NCBI RefSeq assembly: GCF_014652815.1
Contig: NZ_BMZN01000003.1
Location: 718,228-782,227, forward strand
Direction: 5' to 3'
Length of the DNA: 64,000 nucleotides
Source of the DNA: Alcaligenes pakistanensis
GTDB lineage: Bacteria; Pseudomonadota; Gammaproteobacteria; Burkholderiales; Burkholderiaceae_B
Shown here: positions 31,972-43,865 of the stretch, piece by piece
Numbering within the stretch: position 1 is the first letter of the stretch
Layout of the letters: each line of letters starts with the position of its first letter
Made by a program: the position numbers and the translations under genes
The notes under the pieces: model-generated
The model's database searches: none
What the model saw: only the letters and a program-made list of their open reading frames with translations
Told to the model about the DNA's origin: nothing

Positions 31972-34884
31972 ATGACCACCCCAGGGATACCGACACACGG
32001 CTTTGAGCCTGTTACCTCGGCCAGCGAACGCTTGATTCGCGGCTTAAGTCTTTACGTCATCCCTTTGTTTCTGATCGTGCTCACCTTATGGGCACTGCTG
32101 TTCCTGCCCAATCGCTACCCCACCGCCCCTGGCCAGAGTTTGAGCATTCAGGCATTGGCCAGCCAGCAAGAGCATGCAGATCCAGAGTTACTGACACAGT
32201 TAGAAAGCGCCCCGGCCGGACCTCGGCTGCACCTGAGCGAACCTCACTGGTTGCTGCTCAAACTGCCCGAACCCCATACTCAACTAGAAGAAGTCCTGCA
32301 CTTTCCTGCCTCGCCGGTATCCTCGCTGCACTGTGAGAATGCTTACACGGGCGAAACCCTGCGCAACAGCGAGCTGGCCCCTCCTGCCCCTCTATCGCCT
32401 GCCCCTGTCAAAAGCTTCACCCTGGAGCTGGGCTCCGCTAATAACCCCACTGCGGTTTTGTGCCGAGTTGAAACCTCGCGCCCCACGCTGCTGCAAGCCC
32501 AACTGTGGGCCAGTGCCGACATTACAAACTCCTCGATTCGTCTTAGCCGTGGCATAGGACTGCTGGAAGGCGGCTTGCTGACCATGGCTATGTTCATGCT
32601 GGTTCTGGCGGCCACCAACCGCGCCTGGATCTATCTGCTGCTGTCAGTCTGGCTGATTGGCAATCTGCGCCTGGGTTCCATGGCCATGGGCTGGGACACC
32701 CAGTGGCTAGGCCAAATACTGCCCTCGCAATACATGCCGGTGCTGCGCCAGGTGACCATCGCCTGCTACTTCATTCTGAGCTACTCCCTGTTCACCGTTT
32801 TGCTGGGCAACTCCATCACCACCGGTCGCCTGCAACGCCTGCTACCTACAGTGGGCATATTAGGTTTGATCCTGTTGCCCGTGGCCTTGCTGGCCCCGGC
32901 CTACATCTTCCAGCCCATCATGTGGCTTAGCACCATCTACGCCCTGTGCTTCGTCTCTGCCGTCTTGCTGTCCATCCTGCTGCATACCCGCTCGCGCATC
33001 CTGCTATGGCAACTGGTGCTGCTCAGCATGGCGCTATGTATGCTGATCTCGGCCATCTTCCTGGTGGCCTTTGGCCGTTCCAGCTTTGTAGAGAACTTCA
33101 ACGGCGTCATCGCCTTCTTGTTGTCTAACCTGATGGTGGCCCTGGCCGTAGGCGAGCGCCTGCGTGAAGACCGTAGCGAATCCCTGCGCGCCCGTAACGA
33201 GCTGATGGCGCATTACCTGCTGACTCCCGTTGGCATGTTTACCCTAAACGAAGCCGACGTTTTTGTACGCATCAGCCCCATGCTGGCCCGTATGCTCAAC
33301 ATCGAAGACGACCCAAACGAAAGCACCATTTACTGGACAGATTTCTTCCCGGAACAAGACTGGAAAGCCGTCGCACAAAGCACTCAGAATGGTCAGGACG
33401 TCACCATTACCCACTACGACACAAACGCCCAGCCTTGCCAGTTCGCCTTGCGCGTTGCCATCGTCAACCAGAGTATTGAAGGCTCCTTGCAAGACATCAC
33501 GGCCCGCGCCGAGACCTACCGCCAACTACGTCTGATGGCCGACAACGACCCGGTCACCAACGTCCTGAACCAACGCGGCATCGAAAAAGTCCTGGATGGC
33601 CTCCTGAATCGCGGCCAGGACGACAAGCCCTGCCTGCTGGCCTACCTGGATCTGAACCACATCAAATACGTCAACGGCACCTTCGGCCACTCCTCTGGGG
33701 ATGCTCTGCTCCTGAAAGTCTGCGAACAACTGGAATCCGTCCTGCGCAGCAAAGATAAAATCGGCCGTATCGGCAGCGACGAATTCGTCATTGTTTTTGA
33801 AGATTGCGAACCCGAACAAGCCCGCGTGCTGGCCAATAGCGTGCTGGAATCGCTGAACAAAAGCCCCTTGATCGCAGGCAACCGCAGCTTTAATCTGCGC
33901 AGCACACTGGGTCTGGTCGAAGTTGCACCAGGAATGGCGCCCCAAGAAGCCATTTCTGCGGCCAGCCGAGCCGCCCGCGATGCTCGCCGCCTGCATCAAG
34001 ACATGATCATCTACGAGCAGGACTCCAATGCCCTGCAAGAACACGCCGAAGAACTGCGCCTGTTCGAAGAACTAGAAGGTGGCTCGTCCCGGGCACTGTA
34101 TCTGGAGATGCAACCCATCGCCGCCCTTCGCCGCCCCATGGACAGCCTGAACTTCGAGGCCCTACTGCGCGTGCGGGACTCCTCCGGCCAACTCATCCCC
34201 ACAGGCCGCATCATTGCCGCCGCCGAAGAAAGCGGCACCATCACCATCATCGACAAATGGGTGTTCTCCGCGACCCTGGAGTGGATGTCCAAACACGAAT
34301 CCCAACTAACCAAAACCCAATGGGTCACCATTAACCTGAGCGGCGTGTCCCTGAACGACGACACCTTCATCCAATGGTTCTTCGACATCCTGACTCGCTT
34401 TGAGCACCTGGCCCGCCGCCTGTGCGTAGAGATCACCGAAGGCGTCGCGCTGGACGACCTGGAGCACACCCGCAACTTCATGCGCCGACTCCAGCAAATG
34501 GGCGTACGCATCGCCCTGGACGACTTTGGTGCAGGCTATACCTCCTTCTCCTACCTGCGCGAACTGCCTGCCGACGCCATCAAAATCGACGGCGCACTGA
34601 TCTGCGACATGCTCAAGAAAGAAACCAACGTCGCGATTGTGCGTACCATCGTTGAACTGGCCAACAACCTGGGCATGATCAGCATCGCAGAATGGGTAGA
34701 AGACGTCCCCACCCTGAAAGCCCTGCAAGAACTAGGCGTGGACTACGTACAAGGCTTCATCATCTCCAAAGCCTGCACCCCGGCCGACCTGCTCAAGGCA
34801 GGCTACATAACCGACCTGGTCCACGACGAAGCCGCCCGCCAGTTCCTGATCGAATCCCAAGCCAAATTCCCACCCTCCATGTAA
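31972..34884 (+). CDS. Membrane GGDEF-EAL cyclic-di-GMP enzyme
   Basis: A 970-residue signalling protein. A first membrane helix (about residues 25-45) and a periplasmic region are followed by about seven membrane helices (about 190-400), like 7TMR-DISM receptors. Then come a PAS-like segment, a GGDEF domain with the variant RIGSDEFVIVF, and an EAL domain with EALLRV, 'NLSG', 'EITE' and DDFGAGYTSF intact. The EAL side looks catalytic, so it is probably a c-di-GMP phosphodiesterase, while GSDEF leaves synthase activity uncertain. The ATG at 31972 is chosen; longer frames lack family similarity. It could act on the c-di-GMP pool sensed by the LapD-like protein at 56449. Confidence 0.88.
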   Translation: MTTPGIPTHGFEPVTSASERLIRGLSLYVIPLFLIVLTLWALLFLPNRYPTAPGQSLSIQALASQQEHADPELLTQLESAPAGPRLHLSEPHWLLLKLPEPHTQLEEVLHFPASPVSSLHCENAYTGETLRNSELAPPAPLSPAPVKSFTLELGSANNPTAVLCRVETSRPTLLQAQLWASADITNSSIRLSRGIGLLEGGLLTMAMFMLVLAATNRAWIYLLLSVWLIGNLRLGSMAMGWDTQWLGQILPSQYMPVLRQVTIACYFILSYSLFTVLLGNSITTGRLQRLLPTVGILGLILLPVALLAPAYIFQPIMWLSTIYALCFVSAVLLSILLHTRSRILLWQLVLLSMALCMLISAIFLVAFGRSSFVENFNGVIAFLLSNLMVALAVGERLREDRSESLRARNELMAHYLLTPVGMFTLNEADVFVRISPMLARMLNIEDDPNESTIYWTDFFPEQDWKAVAQSTQNGQDVTITHYDTNAQPCQFALRVAIVNQSIEGSLQDITARAETYRQLRLMADNDPVTNVLNQRGIEKVLDGLLNRGQDDKPCLLAYLDLNHIKYVNGTFGHSSGDALLLKVCEQLESVLRSKDKIGRIGSDEFVIVFEDCEPEQARVLANSVLESLNKSPLIAGNRSFNLRSTLGLVEVAPGMAPQEAISAASRAARDARRLHQDMIIYEQDSNALQEHAEELRLFEELEGGSSRALYLEMQPIAALRRPMDSLNFEALLRVRDSSGQLIPTGRIIAAAEESGTITIIDKWVFSATLEWMSKHESQLTKTQWVTINLSGVSLNDDTFIQWFFDILTRFEHLARRLCVEITEGVALDDLEHTRNFMRRLQQMGVRIALDDFGAGYTSFSYLRELPADAIKIDGALICDMLKKETNVAIVRTIVELANNLGMISIAEWVEDVPTLKALQELGVDYVQGFIISKACTPADLLKAGYITDLVHDEAARQFLIESQAKFPPSM

Positions 34885-35218
34885 AGCAGACAAGCCCCCC
34901 AAGGCCACCAAAAGGCCTTGGGCGCAAACAACAGACCGCACCCCACTCCCGGGACGGAGCACACCCCAGACGCCATAGACAGGCTCTAGAAGCCCTCGCA
35001 ACGCCATTGCTCAAGCAATGGGCAAGCTCCTCCTCTTCGCCCAGTACTCCAGCGCTGTCTCCGAGCGCTTAAGTCCCCTACAAAGCCCCCAGCCCAACAT
35101 CAGCCCCAAACGAATCGGCCACAAAAAAACCCGAGTCCGGCATGCAGCCAAACTCGGGTTTTCCATTCTCAAACAAATATTCTGAAACCAAGTTACCAGC
35201 CTCAGAACAACAAAAAAC
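34885..35218. other. 334-bp gap between convergent genes, with two hairpins
   Basis: No gene seen. It holds CCCAAGGCC/GGCCTTGGG (34898-34922, no U-tract) and the bidirectional terminator at 35126-35162; the remainder shows no recognisable signal. Confidence 0.6.
35126..35162. terminator. Bidirectional terminator between the GGDEF/EAL gene and ccsA
   Basis: AAAACCCGAGT (35126-35136) pairs with ACTCGGGTTTT (35152-35162). The A-rich left flank makes it work on the minus strand for ccsA and the T-run on the plus strand. Confidence 0.8.
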
Positions 35219-36577
35219 TTACAGCTCCCCGTAGGAATGCAGCCCTGACAAGAACATATTCACGCCCAGGAACGCAAAGCTAGTAATCAGCAAGCCACCC
35301 AAAGCCCAATAAGCCGCCATCGTGCCACGCAAGCCTTTCAGCAACCGCAAGTGCAACCAAGCCGCATAATTCAGCCAGACAATCAAAGCCCAAGTCTCTT
35401 TAGGGTCCCACTGCCAATACGTACCCCAGGCATCAGCGGCCCACAAAGCCCCGAGCACCGTTGCCACCGTAAAGAACGCAAAGCCCACCGCAATGGCGCG
35501 GTACATAATATCGTCCAGCACCTCCAGCGAAGGCAGCTTGCGCGAAATCGGGCCACGGAAGTACAGAATCGTCCCCACCATCACACTACCGATACCGAAA
35601 TACAGCATCCAGGTAGGCGACAACTCCCGCGAGCCAAAAATCATAGGCTCAGCGCACAAAATCGCACCCAACAAGAACACCGGAATCAGCTTGGCACGCG
35701 AACGCGTTTCGCCATTTTCCTTAACCAAATACGCAAAGCCCACCATAGCGGCCAAAGAGAACGTACCGTAACCAATAAAATTGGCCGGCACATGCAGCTT
35801 CATCCACCAGCTTTTCAGTGCAGGCACCAAAGGCTGAATCTGATGCGCATCACGCGTGAAGGAATACCACAGCAAGAAAACAACCAGCGAACTGATCGCC
35901 AACAATACAAAGCCACCCAAGGCACGCGTGCTGTAACGACGCTCGTAATACAAATAGAACAAAGCCGTAATCAGGGCCAGCAACACAAACACTTCATACA
36001 GATTGCTGACAGGGATATGACCAATATCCGGGCCCAATAAATGGCCTTCGCGCCAGCGCACCAGCAAACCCGTGGTACCGGCATACACAGCCGCCCAGGT
36101 CAGCCCCGAGCCCATCCAGGCAGCGGTATCGCTGAAAAATCCGGCCCAATACATCACCGTGGCCAGAATAAACAGCGCACACATCCACAAAATAGCGGAC
36201 TGGGATGAGAACAAATACTTGAGCAGAAAAACCGAATCGGCCTTTTCAATATCACCGGTGCTCAGACCATCGCCCGTGCTATACAGCCAGATTGCCAACA
36301 GCGCCGTCAAACCAGCCGCCACCAACAAGGTACGTAGCGGCCGCCACAGCCAACCTAGCCAGGCAATAAACGGCACAAAAGCCACCAGAATGATCTTCTC
36401 GTAGTAATCCATGCTGGTGCTGTAGGCATTTAGTGCATACGCCGCACCCAAAGCCAGCACGACCAGATACAGCACATCCGTCCAGTCAGGACGGCCACGG
36501 ATACCGCGCCGGTCACCACTGGAAGCGATATTGTCTTGCCACATAGTGGGAGTGGCCGAAGAAAGGGTCTGCGCCAT
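35219..36577 (-). CDS. ccsA: Cytochrome c maturation protein, System II CcsA/CcsB-type
   Basis: A 452-residue polytopic heme-handling protein with about eight or more membrane segments. The WWD-type heme-binding motif is visible as 'WGTYWQWDPKETWALIVWLNYAAWLHLRLL' in parts, with family histidines before and after. With ResB it forms the System II synthase that moves heme to the periplasm and attaches it to apocytochrome CxxCH sites. It is 12 bp downstream of resB in the same operon. Naming varies between CcsA and CcsB across databases. Confidence 0.93.
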   Translation of the reverse strand: MAQTLSSATPTMWQDNIASSGDRRGIRGRPDWTDVLYLVVLALGAAYALNAYSTSMDYYEKIILVAFVPFIAWLGWLWRPLRTLLVAAGLTALLAIWLYSTGDGLSTGDIEKADSVFLLKYLFSSQSAILWMCALFILATVMYWAGFFSDTAAWMGSGLTWAAVYAGTTGLLVRWREGHLLGPDIGHIPVSNLYEVFVLLALITALFYLYYERRYSTRALGGFVLLAISSLVVFLLWYSFTRDAHQIQPLVPALKSWWMKLHVPANFIGYGTFSLAAMVGFAYLVKENGETRSRAKLIPVFLLGAILCAEPMIFGSRELSPTWMLYFGIGSVMVGTILYFRGPISRKLPSLEVLDDIMYRAIAVGFAFFTVATVLGALWAADAWGTYWQWDPKETWALIVWLNYAAWLHLRLLKGLRGTMAAYWALGGLLITSFAFLGVNMFLSGLHSYGEL

Positions 36578-36589
36578 AGTTACACCTTG

Positions 36590-38719
36590 TCAGACAGATA
36601 GCCGGTTGAACGCCGTTTTCAGGCGATCAAACTCGAGGTTAAAGTCCAAGTTGCGACGTTGAGAGGTCATGGCAGCCATCAAACGGCTACCTTGGTTGTG
36701 AGGGCGAATCCAGACCCACACACGGCGATCCCGGATATAAAACATCGAGAACACGCCAATAATCAGAAACAAACAACCCAGATACACAATGTACATGCCT
36801 GGACTGCGCGCCACCTGGAATACGCTGGCCTGAACTTGCTCGAAGCTGCTCAAGGTCAAGATAACGGGAGCGGGATAATCGGGCAGGTTTGCAAAGGCCA
36901 ACACAGCAGACTGAATCCAGCGATTAGCGTCGCTATTTTCCTGGCTGTAATCCAGTTCCGGCAAACCTTGTTGCTGCCTGATCAGATCACGCAATTCAGA
37001 TAGTGTGAACTGAATCATGGGAATTGCAAAACCCAGAATACGTTCGCGTTCGGCCTCAGGCACCCGGCTGATCAAACCATCAAAGCCAGCTCGTACAAAC
37101 GTTTGCAAAGCTGTCTTGGACGCCGAAAGCATCAACTCTTTTTGCTCAGGCGAAGACGAATTACGCTCTGCAAAGCGCTCGGCCGCCTGGGTCACCAGCG
37201 CCTCGTTCTGGGTGGCCGCACGCAGATTCATGAATTCTTTCAAAGAACCATTTTCATCAGCGGGAAAGCGGACATAGCGGAATGGCTCAGCGGGAGAGAA
37301 CCGCATCCCGGCCAGAAAAACCAAAGTGCCATCCAGCTCAACGGGCAGCATGTAGTTCACAAACTCACGAGACTGACCTTGATCGTCAATCAGGCGGTAG
37401 TTCACGCTAGGGCCCACGTTCTTCAGATGCTGGTCTTTTTTATTGGCAGCGCTACCGGTTACAGCAGCAACGTGTTCAATCATGGCCTTGGGCTGTGGGT
37501 CCCCTTCAGACAGGTTTTCCACGTTGATGGGCCGCAGCTCCGTCAGCTGGACCGTCAAAGGATGATCGCTGGGGCTTTGCTGGGCAGTGATACCCATGCT
37601 CTCGCCCACTTTGCCGTTCAGTTCAAACGGTTTGGCGCCAGGTCCCACCAAGGGGTAGCCCTGCAGGCTCAGAATACTGCCGCCATCATCAAAACCGGAT
37701 TGGTAAACGGTAACGCCCTTGTAGCGCAAAGGCTCATTCACCTCGATCGTGCGCTCGAAAGTATGGCCGGTTACCGGATCGGTAACTTCCACTTCACTCT
37801 TGAAACTACTGGGCATGCCGGTGGAGTAGTACTCCACCAGGAAGCGCTTGAGCTCCAGGGCAAACGGCAAAGGCTGAATCAGCACGCCCTCGCCAGAATT
37901 AATCACCGCTGTGGCCGTACGGGCACCTTCAGGTACCAGCATATTGGCGCGGAAACTGGGATTACCCAAGCCAAGTCGCCCCGTTTCAGGCACTTGGGAA
38001 ATCAGCATGTTTTCGGTAATGGGCTGTTTACCACCCAACCAAACCTGCAGACGCACCGGCAATTCACTGTCGAGCAGGCCGCCCACACAAATCACCACAA
38101 TCGCCAGGTGAGCAAAAATGTAGCCCAACCGGTTGGCGCTGCCCTTTTTAGCCGCCAGCATCATGCTGCCGTCGTCATCCTGACGCACGCGCACGGCATA
38201 GCCCTGCGACTGCAACCACCCTTGCACCTGTTCACGACTATGTTCCGGGGCACCTGCACTTTCCAGCTCCACCCGATGCGGGAAGGCTTTCAAGCTACCG
38301 CCACGCACGTGCTCTTTGAACGTGCGCATCTCGCGGATCATTTTGGGGGCATTGCGAATGACGCACAGAGTGGTCGAGACCACCAGAAACGTCATGATGA
38401 CCATGAACCAGCCACTGTTGTAGATGGACCAGATCGAGAAATGATCAAAAAACTCGAACCAGTACGGCCCGAATTGATCGATATAAGTATTAGCCGGCTG
38501 ATTTTGCGCCAAAACGGTACCGATCAGGCTAGCTACGCAAATGAACATCAGCAAGCTGATGGCAAAGCGCATCGAACCGAGCAATTCCAGGAAATCGGCC
38601 GCAAAGCGACGTACGGGGGATACTTTTTTCACAAAGGCTAGCTTAGGAGGTGGGGGAGGTTCACCGGAAACATCCCGACTTTGAGTGCGGAACGCGCACA
38701 AAGTTCGATCGCGTAACAA
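36590..38719 (-). CDS. resB: Cytochrome c biogenesis protein ResB
   Basis: A 709-residue ResB/Ccs1 protein, the partner of CcsA. Three N-terminal membrane segments (about residues 50-70, 100-120 and 200-220), a large periplasmic domain and a final membrane helix (about 645-665) match the family. The first helix 'SMRFAISLLMFICVASLIGTVL' is typical. The start is uncertain: the frame opens with a TTG at 38719, and a GTG giving MKKVSPVRRF would also fit. It is separated from the upstream cytochrome c4 gene by about 140 bp. Confidence 0.93.
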   Translation of the reverse strand: MLRDRTLCAFRTQSRDVSGEPPPPPKLAFVKKVSPVRRFAADFLELLGSMRFAISLLMFICVASLIGTVLAQNQPANTYIDQFGPYWFEFFDHFSIWSIYNSGWFMVIMTFLVVSTTLCVIRNAPKMIREMRTFKEHVRGGSLKAFPHRVELESAGAPEHSREQVQGWLQSQGYAVRVRQDDDGSMMLAAKKGSANRLGYIFAHLAIVVICVGGLLDSELPVRLQVWLGGKQPITENMLISQVPETGRLGLGNPSFRANMLVPEGARTATAVINSGEGVLIQPLPFALELKRFLVEYYSTGMPSSFKSEVEVTDPVTGHTFERTIEVNEPLRYKGVTVYQSGFDDGGSILSLQGYPLVGPGAKPFELNGKVGESMGITAQQSPSDHPLTVQLTELRPINVENLSEGDPQPKAMIEHVAAVTGSAANKKDQHLKNVGPSVNYRLIDDQGQSREFVNYMLPVELDGTLVFLAGMRFSPAEPFRYVRFPADENGSLKEFMNLRAATQNEALVTQAAERFAERNSSSPEQKELMLSASKTALQTFVRAGFDGLISRVPEAERERILGFAIPMIQFTLSELRDLIRQQQGLPELDYSQENSDANRWIQSAVLAFANLPDYPAPVILTLSSFEQVQASVFQVARSPGMYIVYLGCLFLIIGVFSMFYIRDRRVWVWIRPHNQGSRLMAAMTSQRRNLDFNLEFDRLKTAFNRLSV

Positions 38720-38857
38720 GACACCAGCAAGAAAACCGGCCTAAATCGGCACGGCTCCTTGTTAAGGCACCCAAACCGCCACGACCTTCAGGAAGCTGGG
38801 GCCAAAGCGAATGTCAGGCTTTAGACAGTCAGGGGGCCAATGGCCCCCTTAGACTGA

Positions 38858-39562
38858 TTAACGCAGGCCGGCTGCGAAATCTGACACAGCCGCAATGTCG
38901 GAGTCCGACATACGATCTGCAATGTCATGCATCATCGGGCCATTGGCACGATCACCACTGCGGAACAGTTTGAGCTGTTCGGCAATATAAGACGGATGCT
39001 GGCCAGCCAGACGAGGGAACTGACCAGGCATACCTGCGCCATCAGGCGAGTGGCAAGCAGCACAGGCAGCAACACCGCGCTCGGGCAAACCGCCGCGCCA
39101 GATCTTTTGGCCGCGTTCCATGGTGTCTTCTTTGCTAGCGTTAGCTGCCTGTTCCCAGTCCACGGACTGTTGGGACAGATACAGCGACACGTTTTTCATG
39201 TCTTCTTCAGTCAGGCCAGCCGCGATGGCAGTCATCAGGCTGTTGGCGCCTTCTGGGCCACGACGCGAGGGCAAGGACTTCTCGTCCTTGGCACGGAAGT
39301 CGTGCAGCTGCTTGACCAGGTACTCGTACGGCTGGTGAGCCAGCGACGGGTTCACTGGAATAATGCTGTTGCCGCCATCCCCGTGACAGGTCACACAGGC
39401 CAGCACGCCACGCGACATCTCACCTTGCAGGTAGAGCTGCTCGCCTTTGGCGGCATCGGGCTTGGGCAGACCAGCTGCATTGGCCACGTTAGCGGTAAAA
39501 ACCGCAGAGCAAGCCATCGTCAGGCTGCTTGCGATAACGACTCGGGAAAGCGCACGCTTCAT
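38858..39562 (-). CDS. Diheme cytochrome c4-like protein
   Basis: A 234-residue periplasmic protein with a signal peptide (to about residue 29) and two class I cytochrome domains, with heme-binding CVTCH (near residue 56) and CAACH (near residue 158). Distal methionines appear in 'LMTAIAAGL' and 'GPMMHDIADRM'. Cytochrome c4 donates electrons to terminal oxidases. It lies directly upstream of resB-ccsA, which mature such cytochromes. Confidence 0.93.
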   Translation of the reverse strand: MKRALSRVVIASSLTMACSAVFTANVANAAGLPKPDAAKGEQLYLQGEMSRGVLACVTCHGDGGNSIIPVNPSLAHQPYEYLVKQLHDFRAKDEKSLPSRRGPEGANSLMTAIAAGLTEEDMKNVSLYLSQQSVDWEQAANASKEDTMERGQKIWRGGLPERGVAACAACHSPDGAGMPGQFPRLAGQHPSYIAEQLKLFRSGDRANGPMMHDIADRMSDSDIAAVSDFAAGLR

Positions 39563-39719
39563 TTGGACCTCGATAATCGCGAATCAATCGGGGTGCCGCA
39601 TGCGCCCCGCAAAAGCCACCGTAAGCCGCTGATCAGTACCCAACGGAATACGACATTACTGTTTCAAATCGAGAGATTATACAATAGGCGCTGAACCAAT
39701 ATGGAATTACGCTGCAACC

Positions 39720-41359
<1,640 letters not shown>

Positions 41360-41378
41360 TTCACATCAATCAGAATGC

Positions 41379-41408
41379 AAAAAACGCAGCCTGTGAGCTG
41401 CGTTTTTT
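41379..41408. terminator. Bidirectional terminator between hemB and dsbD
   Basis: AAAAAACGCAGC, loop CTGTGA, GCTGCGTTTTTT, a symmetric hairpin serving both convergent genes. Confidence 0.9.
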
Positions 41409-41477
41409 GTTGCTTGTACGCGACGGTCTATCGCCTGTTAGACCCAAATAGAGATCATTTCGATCCTATCAAGGGGT

Positions 41478-43400
41478 TTAGGCACCCGCCAGCACCTCAT
41501 CAAGCACTTTGGAAAAGCGGGCTGCGTCCTGAAAACCGATAACGCGCAGTTGTTCCAACTGCTTTCCCTTGGAATCAAAAAACATGATGCCGGGAGGGCC
41601 AAACAGACGGAAGTGCTTCAGCAGTTCCCGATCCTCGGGGGTATTGGCCGTCACATCGACCTGCAGCAGTTCGAACTGCGCCATACGCTGCGCCACGGCA
41701 GGATCACTAAAGGTGAAGTTCTCCATCTCGATGCAGGACACGCACCAGTCCGCGTAGAAATCCAGCATCACAGGGCGCGTTGCCTTGGCCAGCCGCTCGT
41801 CCAGCTCTTGCAGGGTCAGCACGCGCTGGAACTCGACCTTGCTGTGAGCCGCTGCCACTGTGCCCGTAGATTTCAAACCTTCCAAAGGACGAATCACACT
41901 AGGGCGCGCCAAAGCGATACTAATCAACATCATGATGGCCCAGACGGCCAACAAGACACCTACACCTTGCCGCAATCCCGACCACGGGGTGCGGGGTGCT
42001 GTGCCTCGTCCAAAAGCCCCCAGCAAAGCCGCAGCCCACAAAGCCAGCACCACCCACCCAAAGACAGCGATAGTGCCGGACATCAAGGGTGAGACCATCC
42101 ACCAAGCCGTCGCCAGAAGCAAAACACCAAAAGCAGTTTTGACACTTTCCATCCAGGCACCAGCCTTGGGCAGCAAGCTTCCAGAGCCTGCCCCGACAAC
42201 CAGCAGCAGCACGCCCGAACCCCAGGCCAAAGCAAACAGCGCCGAACCACCCAGAACTACATCACCCGTCTGCGAGATAAACAACAGCACACCCGCCAAG
42301 GGAGCGGCCACGCAAGGACCAACAATCAAGGCAGACAACATGCCCATCAGGAACACGCCACCCAGTTGACCACCGGGTAAACGATTCATTCTCTCGTTCA
42401 GGCGCGTCTGCAAACCGGCTGGAGCCTGCAAGGTAAAGACATCCAGCATGGACAGAGCCAGAGCCACCAGAATCAGTGCAAACAAGCCCAAAACCCAAGG
42501 ATTTTGCAGCCAGCTTGCCAAACCTGCGCCCAACAAACCGGCGGCAACACCCAGCAAGGTATAAACCAGTGACAGGCCAAGCACAAAGACGAAAGCCATT
42601 TTCAGGCCATGCCAACGCGATGGTGCCGGCTGGTTACGGCCCGCGATGATAGACAGCAAAATCGGTACCATCGGCAGCACGCAAGGCGTAAAGGACAGCA
42701 GCAAGCCGAATACAAAGCTCAGCAGCACAATCTGCCCCCAGCCCGCCTGCTTCAGATAATCAGCCAGGCCCACATCGCTCAGGCTCAACGCCGATGCCAT
42801 ACCCCCTGCATTCGGGTTGACGCTTGCCGTCTTAGCAACGCCCGTCTGCTGTGCCGAACCTTCACCGGGAGCCGGTACAGAAACAACACCAAACTGCCCA
42901 GCCACCTCCCAACCTTGTCCGGTCGGGATCAGGGTCAAGGTTTGAGTAGAGGGGGAATAACACAGGCCCGCATCCGCGCAGCCTTGGCTGACCACATCAA
43001 TTTTCAGATCCTGGCCGATGGAGCTATCTACCAACACCGGAACTCGCAGTGTCACTGAGCTCCGATAAACCTCCATGACCTCGTCAAAGGTGGGGTCGTA
43101 GACTTTTTCGCCATCTGGAAACTGGGGCGTCCCCAAGTGCTCTGCTTTCTCGGTCGAGAACTCAAAGCGCTTGCGGTACATATAGTATTCAGGCGCGATC
43201 TGGAAATGGATATCCAGTTGATCTGGCTGGCTCATGGCCGCGGTCAGGACAAAAGCCTGCTCCGGGTCCAAAAACTCTTCTTCTGCCTGGGCCGTTAAAG
43301 GGGCCGCTGCCAACCAGGCCAGCATCAAGACAAAGAAAACAGCAAACCAGGCGCCAAGACGCTGGGGGGAAAACAGGGAACGCTTCAAAGACAAGGACAC
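41478..43400 (-). CDS. dsbD: Thiol:disulfide interchange protein DsbD
   Basis: A 640-residue inner-membrane reductant transporter. After the signal/anchor it has an N-terminal domain with paired cysteines ('GCADAGLCYSPS'), an eight-helix membrane domain with redox cysteines in 'FTPCVLPMVPIL' and 'IVGPCVAAPLAG', and a C-terminal thioredoxin-like domain with YADWCVSCIEME. It passes electrons from cytoplasmic thioredoxin to periplasmic DsbC and to cytochrome c maturation. It is 36 bp downstream of cutA. cutA-dsbD is a common pair. Confidence 0.95.
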   Translation of the reverse strand: MSLSLKRSLFSPQRLGAWFAVFFVLMLAWLAAAPLTAQAEEEFLDPEQAFVLTAAMSQPDQLDIHFQIAPEYYMYRKRFEFSTEKAEHLGTPQFPDGEKVYDPTFDEVMEVYRSSVTLRVPVLVDSSIGQDLKIDVVSQGCADAGLCYSPSTQTLTLIPTGQGWEVAGQFGVVSVPAPGEGSAQQTGVAKTASVNPNAGGMASALSLSDVGLADYLKQAGWGQIVLLSFVFGLLLSFTPCVLPMVPILLSIIAGRNQPAPSRWHGLKMAFVFVLGLSLVYTLLGVAAGLLGAGLASWLQNPWVLGLFALILVALALSMLDVFTLQAPAGLQTRLNERMNRLPGGQLGGVFLMGMLSALIVGPCVAAPLAGVLLFISQTGDVVLGGSALFALAWGSGVLLLVVGAGSGSLLPKAGAWMESVKTAFGVLLLATAWWMVSPLMSGTIAVFGWVVLALWAAALLGAFGRGTAPRTPWSGLRQGVGVLLAVWAIMMLISIALARPSVIRPLEGLKSTGTVAAAHSKVEFQRVLTLQELDERLAKATRPVMLDFYADWCVSCIEMENFTFSDPAVAQRMAQFELLQVDVTANTPEDRELLKHFRLFGPPGIMFFDSKGKQLEQLRVIGFQDAARFSKVLDEVLAGA

Positions 43401-43436
43401 AAATCTATTCCGGTTTTTTAGGCTGAGTCATCTGGA

Positions 43437-43820
43437 TCAGGTAGGACGCGTCTGGGTCCGCACCCAATCCAGATAAGCGGTGAAACCACCAACAACGGGA
43501 AGAACAATTAGTTCAGGCAGTTCGTACGGATGCTGCTCCCGCAAGCGATCTGCCAGTTCCGGTAGCCGGGCTACTGTGGTTTTGAAAGTCAGCGTGATTT
43601 CCTCATCGCCCTGTAACTCCCCTTGCCACATGTACATAGACAAACTGCTGGGCGCAAGGTTCGCACACGCAACAATTCCATCCTCCACCAGATGGTGCGC
43701 CAGGTATTTGGCCAGCATCATATCGGGCACGGTACTTTGCACCAACACCAGTTGCTGCGCCTCCAGATCGGGCACAGTCAAGGCGAGTTCAGGCTTGGAG
43801 TGGGAGGGACTATCGGACAT
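43437..43820 (-). CDS. cutA: Divalent-cation tolerance protein CutA
   Basis: A 127-residue trimeric CutA1-type protein; the core 'ACANLAPSSLSMYMWQGELQGDEEITLTFKT' and 'HPYELPELIVLPV' are diagnostic. It has been linked to copper tolerance in E. coli, though its biochemical role remains unclear. It is short of obvious metal ligands apart from conserved histidine and acidic residues. It precedes dsbD and probably shares its transcript. The N-terminal 20 residues are not conserved in the family. Confidence 0.94.
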   Translation of the reverse strand: MSDSPSHSKPELALTVPDLEAQQLVLVQSTVPDMMLAKYLAHHLVEDGIVACANLAPSSLSMYMWQGELQGDEEITLTFKTTVARLPELADRLREQHPYELPELIVLPVVGGFTAYLDWVRTQTRPT

Positions 43821-43865
43821 GCAAGGCTCCTGATCAGAGCCCGTAGTGTAGCGCTTCGCCTGTAA

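Noticed and set aside
37103..38641. A 512-residue plus-strand open frame across resB
   Set aside because: It is antisense to resB, whose membrane helices and family match are clear; the long frame reflects the GC-rich complement of a coding strand.
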